The translations under genes were made by a program, and so were the position numbers. From the NCBI GenBank assembly GCA_005893185.1, contig VBOS01000469.1, forward strand, positions 1-8,255: a stretch of 8,255 bases of DNA, given 5' to 3'. Source of the stretch: Candidatus Eiseniibacteriota bacterium. GTDB taxonomy: Bacteria > Eisenbacteria > RBG-16-71-46. Of the stretch, positions 5,603 through 8,255 are shown one piece after another. Position 1 is the stretch's first letter. Every line of letters begins with the position of its first letter. The notes below the pieces were generated by a model, which did no database searches, was not told where the DNA came from, and saw only the letters and a list, made by a program, of their open reading frames with translations.

Positions 5603-6692
5603 ATGCGATGGCCGGGTGCGCGCCAGCCTCTCCTCGTGCTTCTGCTGTGCCTGAACGTCGCCCTCCCACTCATCTATCTGTCGGTGAGCCGCATCGCCAT
5701 CTCCGACCCGGCCACCGGTGGCTGGCTCGGCGACACGGGGAGCTACATCCACATGTACGACGGTGTGCCGCTCGACAGCATCCCGAAGCCGTTTCGCTAC
5801 CGCATCCTCGCTCCTTATCTCGCCCGGCTGGTTCCGCCGCTGCCGGCCTCGATCGCCAGCCTCTACCAGATCACGCCGGACAAGCTGATCAAGTTCCGCT
5901 TCGGCGCCGTCGACTTCCTCGGCCTGACCGGCGCGGCGTACTTCACGTTCCTGCTCTGCGAGACGCTCGGCTTTGCCGCAGCAGAATGCATGATCGCGAG
6001 CCTGCTGTTCATGACCGGGTTCCCGGTCGTGAATTTCGCCGGGCTCCCGCTGACAGATGCCGTGTCGTACTTCTTCCTGGTGGCCGCGATCGTGTGCGTG
6101 CTGCGTGACTGGGACCTCGGGCTGCTCGTCATGGTGGCGGTGGGGATGCTCGCGAAGGAGACCACGGCCTTCGTGCTCGTGCCGATTCTCGCGCTCGAGC
6201 TCCCGCTCGCTGCCGGGAATCGCGGCCTATCTAGTGTTCCGCTTCGTCATACGTCCCACCACCCTGGGCTGGAATTACAGCCTCGCGGACACGCTCGAGA
6301 ATCTGCGAGCGACGTTGACGTCCGGCCGCAGGCTGCTCTGGATCGGAGTGGACGGAAGCATCGCGTTCGGGGTCGTGTGGCTCCTGGCGCTCGCAGGGGC
6401 GGTCATGCTGATGCGCGCCGGCAAGTGGAGGGACCCCATGCTCCGCCTGGCCCTGCTGGTCCCGGTTGTGATCGCGGCCCCGATCCTCGCCTACGCGAAC
6501 ATCGGCCGGCTGTTCTACCTCACGTTTCCAGCGGTCCTGCCCCTGGCAATGCTTCCCGTCGAGCGGCTGCTCTCCGGACGGAGGCCGGAGGAGACGGACG
6601 CGACCGCGGAGCGTGGCGGTGGTGGCGTAGGGGGAGGGGCGAGTTGTAGGCGAGGGTCTGCAAATTTCGGCGAGGACGCGTTGGGAAGTTGA
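5603..6692 (+). CDS. Polytopic membrane protein, GT-C glycosyltransferase-like, frameshifted near 6200-6212
   Basis: From ATG 5603 about 202 residues read as a good membrane protein. There is a hydrophobic N-terminal segment at about 8-28, a first external loop with WLGDTGSY (D44) and PFRYRILAPYLARL (64-76), then membrane segments at about 102-120, 123-143, 150-167 and 171-200. After LALELPL (ending 6208) this frame becomes His/Arg/Pro-rich and ends at 6649. The membrane pattern resumes in the next frame at about 6210 with LPGIAAYLVFRFVI and further hydrophobic stretches (IAFGVVWLLALAGAVMLM, ALLVPVVIAAPILAY) to TGA at 6690-6692. An acidic residue in the first loop plus an AKETTAF-type motif (184-190) is common in GT-C-type sugar transferases using polyprenyl-phosphate donors; this is resemblance, not proof. 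The last 35 or so residues are low complexity. Either an indel in the data or a decayed gene explains the break. Confidence 0.65.
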
Positions 6693-6728
6693 GACCGTAG
6701 CAAGTTGTAGCAGGCGCGGGCGAGGGTC
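6642..6728. repeat. Imperfect direct repeat at the gene end and convergent intergenic region
   Basis: Two blocks occur twice in the same order: agttgtag at 6642-6649 and 6703-6710, and gcgagggtc at 6650-6658 and 6720-6728. The second copy has a 9-nt insertion between the blocks. The stretch is richer in G/T and differs from the adjacent coding composition; part of it forms the odd tail of the membrane-protein reading frame. It may belong to a dispersed intergenic repeat, which a genome-wide search would show. Confidence 0.4.
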
Positions 6729-6904
6729 GTTTGGGCCCTTGCGGTGGAGAGCCGCCCAGCCTCCGGGCTCGCGAGATGCTCGGGGCCCGCCGGTGGAGTC
6801 GTCCCGAGCAGTCGGAGCGAACGGTCTCGAAACGGAATACCCGTGAGCCGGACGAAGTAGACGCCCCTCCTTGGCCAGTTCGCGCGGTTGGCGCGGCGCG
6901 CGAA
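6693..6904. other. Convergent intergenic region with GC-rich hairpins
   Basis: These 212 nt lie between two genes that point at each other, where transcription terminators are expected. Visible pairings are GAGCC (6749-6753) with GGCTC (6766-6770), and two self-complementary GGGCCC boxes (6733-6738 and 6783-6788) that could also pair with each other. No T-run follows on either strand, so intrinsic termination is not demonstrated. No convincing small gene was found. Confidence 0.4.
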
Positions 6905-7534
6905 TCAGGCGGGTGGGGTCGCCCCGGCGGTGGCGTGCTGCTCCGCGGCGCGGAACGCACGGCCGCCGACCGCGCCGCCGATCAGGTCCATGGCAGCGTG
7001 GAGCACGATTGCCAGCCACAGCGAGCCCGCGCCGATCACGAGCAGCCCGAACACGGCTCCGACGATCGCGGCCCGCACCACGTGCATGCGGCCGAGGTAG
7101 AGGTGCCCGAGGCCGAACAGCACCGCCGCCAGCGCGAAGCCGGCCACGGATCCAGCCAGCTGCGTGAAGTACCAGAGCGCGAAGCCGCGGTAGAGGAACT
7201 CCTCGCACAGTCCCGCGGTGACCGCGAGCACCGCGAACAGCCGCTGCTCGCCGGTCGTGCGCGGCGCCAGCGGATCCATTTTCGTCTGCCGCGTGGCAAA
7301 CCGCACGAGCCGTTCGGGATCCGCGACGAGCGCGCGGACCCGGACCAGCACGAGCGCGAGGTAGCCGGCGACGAACACGGCGCCCAGCGCCGTTGAAACC
7401 GGCCGGCCCGCCCCAACGTGCAGCGCGGCCCACGCGCGATGCTGCGCGACCCACAACGCGACCACGGCGGCCGCGAAGGCCCACTCACCGGCGTGAGACC
7501 ACTCTCGGCTACGGGTCCTCGATGTCCCTGGCAC
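6905..7534 (-). CDS. CPBP-family intramembrane metalloprotease (Abi/CAAX-like)
   Basis: This 209-residue multi-pass membrane protein carries the three CPBP motifs in order: EEFLYRG (E111, E112, R116), FGLGH (F140, H144) and LHAAMD (H179 to D183). Glu and His residues of these motifs form the metal site in homologues such as Rce1. Hydrophobic segments lie at about 18-38, 50-68, 98-110, 115-146, 153-165 and 168-188. Bacterial members act in prenyl-protein-type cleavage, bacteriocin self-immunity or signalling; which applies here is unknown. GTG at 7534 is the first start in frame after the upstream stop region and gives a short basic N-terminus before the first membrane helix. Its ribosome binding site is poor, so GTG at about residue 24 is an alternative. 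It lies 31 nt after the SHOCT-like gene and is probably its operon partner. The Ala/Gly/Pro tail is not conserved-looking. Confidence 0.85.
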   Translation of the reverse strand: MPGTSRTRSREWSHAGEWAFAAAVVALWVAQHRAWAALHVGAGRPVSTALGAVFVAGYLALVLVRVRALVADPERLVRFATRQTKMDPLAPRTTGEQRLFAVLAVTAGLCEEFLYRGFALWYFTQLAGSVAGFALAAVLFGLGHLYLGRMHVVRAAIVGAVFGLLVIGAGSLWLAIVLHAAMDLIGGAVGGRAFRAAEQHATAGATPPA

Positions 7535-7565
7535 GCTCCGCGGCGACGGCCCCCGGGGCTCGCAC

Positions 7566-8075
7566 TCACTCGCAGGTGATGCGCACCTGTGCCTTGCCTC
7601 CGCGCCCCGAGACGACGTCGATGTTCATCTCCCCGAACTCGCCCACCAGTTGGTCGATCGTGTCGACGTCGATCTTGGAGAGATCCACGTCCACGCCGCG
7701 CTCGCGCAGACGTGCCTGGAGGTCCGCTCCGGTGAGGCCGGGAATCATGGCCCCGAGACGCATGCCGTTGCGGACCAGCGCGACCGGCACGCGAATCGTG
7801 ACCTCACGGCTGCGGCCGCCCATGTAGCCGGGCCACATCCAAGCCCGACGCGCCTGCTCCCCGTCGTCGCTGGGCCAGCTCCGGGTCTTGGTGACGGTGA
7901 TGCGCAGGTACTTGGGGGACGGAGCTTCGCCGGTCGCGGCTCCCTTCCCCGCGGCCCCGGTGGCTGCGGAGCCGGCGGACAAAGGCCCGATCGCCGCCAG
8001 CAGCCGGTCGGCTTCGTCCACCGTGATCTTGCCCTTTGCCAGCAGGTCCAGCACACGGCGGGTCTCTTCGCTCAT
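7566..8075 (-). CDS. SHOCT-like-domain protein (YvlB/LiaX N-terminal type)
   Basis: This is a 169-residue protein in two parts. Residues 2-29 (TRRVLDLLAKGKITVDEADR) form the short two-helix SHOCT-like domain found at the N-terminus of YvlB- and LiaX-type proteins. An Ala/Gly-rich linker (33-52) leads to a C-terminal region of about 56-167, with strands such as YLRITVTKT and EVTIRVPVALVRNGMRLG and a closing QVRIT strand. There is no signal peptide or membrane segment. In Firmicutes related domains take part in cell-envelope stress sensing; in this lineage the role is inferred only. The ATG at 8075 is fixed by AAGGAG 5 nt upstream (+ strand 8081-8086) and by the ATGA overlap with the DUF2089 gene. 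The CPBP protease follows 31 nt later. Confidence 0.82.
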   Translation of the reverse strand: MSEETRRVLDLLAKGKITVDEADRLLAAIGPLSAGSAATGAAGKGAATGEAPSPKYLRITVTKTRSWPSDDGEQARRAWMWPGYMGGRSREVTIRVPVALVRNGMRLGAMIPGLTGADLQARLRERGVDVDLSKIDVDTIDQLVGEFGEMNIDVVSGRGGKAQVRITCE

Positions 8076-8255
8076 GACGACTCCTTCTGACGCAATTGGT
8101 TGAGAACTTCCTCCACGCTCAGCTCACCGCGCTCGAGGCGGGTGAGCAGCTCGCTCGTGGACGGGGGCGCCGGCTCCGGCTCCGGCGCGACCTCGACGAA
8201 CGGCAGCAGCGCGCCGATGCGATTCAGGCGGTTCTTGATCGTCGGATAGCTCACG
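8072..8255 (-). CDS. C-terminal end of a DUF2089-type regulator with a SHOCT-like tail (5' end outside window)
   Basis: The frame is open from the right edge to TGA (8074-8072) and gives about 61 residues. It begins with VSYPTIKNRLNRIGALLP, the recognition-helix-like C-terminal signature of DUF2089 proteins (usual form LGISYPTVRNRL), whose N-terminus carries a zinc-ribbon-like Cys cluster not visible here. A Pro/Glu-rich linker (APEPEPAPPS) leads to a second module, ELLTRLERGELSVEEVLNQL, which resembles the SHOCT-like domain of the next gene. The GTG at the window edge is an internal Val, not a start. The stop overlaps the next gene's ATG as ATGA. A DNA-binding regulatory role is inferred from the helix-turn-helix-like segment. 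Confidence 0.78.
   Translation of the reverse strand, partial: VSYPTIKNRLNRIGALLPFVEVAPEPEPAPPSTSELLTRLERGELSVEEVLNQLRQKESS
8081..8086 (-). promoter_or_regulatory. Shine-Dalgarno AAGGAG for the SHOCT-like-domain gene
   Basis: Read on the minus strand, AAGGAG stands 5 nt before ATG 8075, inside the end of the DUF2089 gene. It is a consensus site and settles the start of the SHOCT-like-domain protein. Confidence 0.75.

Noticed and set aside
3678..5654. Long plus-strand ORF overlapping both hydrolases in another frame
   Set aside because: It is Arg/Ala/Pro-rich shadow sequence; the hydrolase motifs are in the other frame.
5447..5654. Small ORF starting at TTG with VDGRRWVTLRDDGIAADP
   Set aside because: The start is somewhat protein-like, but the rest is Arg/Pro-rich, no ribosome binding site precedes it, and it runs out of frame into the membrane-protein gene. 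A gene remnant remains possible but unsupported.
6641..6728. Integron attC-like site
   Set aside because: GTT-containing heptamers occur several times, but the paired RYYYAAC / GTTRRRY core sites in the required arrangement are not present and no integrase is nearby.
6733..6788. Intrinsic terminator
   Set aside because: GC-rich pairing exists but no T-tract follows on either strand, so it is noted only inside the intergenic description.

Overview
This window is bacterial, compact and rich in G+C (roughly two thirds by eye). The sequence alone does not settle the phylum. Long antisense ORFs, GTG/TTG starts and the DUF2089/SHOCT-like gene pair fit a high-GC soil or sediment lineage.

Region A (1-3575, + strand) is a tightly coupled operon that is open on its left side. 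It holds the C-terminal end of an unrecognised protein, a small carrier protein (CP1), a tRNA-synthetase-like amino acid:[carrier protein] ligase, a SAM methyltransferase that is frameshifted in this sequence, two different ferritin-like (four-helix, probably diiron) proteins and a second carrier protein (CP2). Neighbouring genes overlap or nearly touch (32-nt overlap, ATGA, 17-nt overlap, 3-nt gap, GTGA, ATGA). My reading is that an amino acid is activated by the ligase, loaded onto the phosphopantetheine arm of CP1, and modified there by the methyltransferase and ferritin-like enzymes. The substrates and product are not visible from sequence.

Region B (3598-5445, + strand) holds two tandem monoacylglycerol-lipase-like alpha/beta hydrolases. 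Both are 288 residues, they align without gaps, and about 69 % of positions are identical by hand count. The first has Gly in place of the nucleophile Ser (GHGMGG); the second keeps it (GHSMGA). They probably form a paralogous pair of one active and one pseudo-enzyme.

Region C (5603-6692, + strand) is a polytopic membrane protein resembling GT-C-type glycosyltransferases. It is broken by a frame change near 6200-6212. It is followed by a 212-nt convergent intergenic stretch with an imperfect direct repeat and GC-rich hairpins.

Region D (6905-8255, - strand) reads right to left: the C-terminal end of a DUF2089-type regulator with a SHOCT-like tail, a SHOCT-like-domain protein coupled to it by ATGA, and a CPBP-family intramembrane protease. 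It looks like a separate regulatory or envelope operon converging on Region C.

No tRNA, rRNA, CRISPR array, transposase or integrase was seen.
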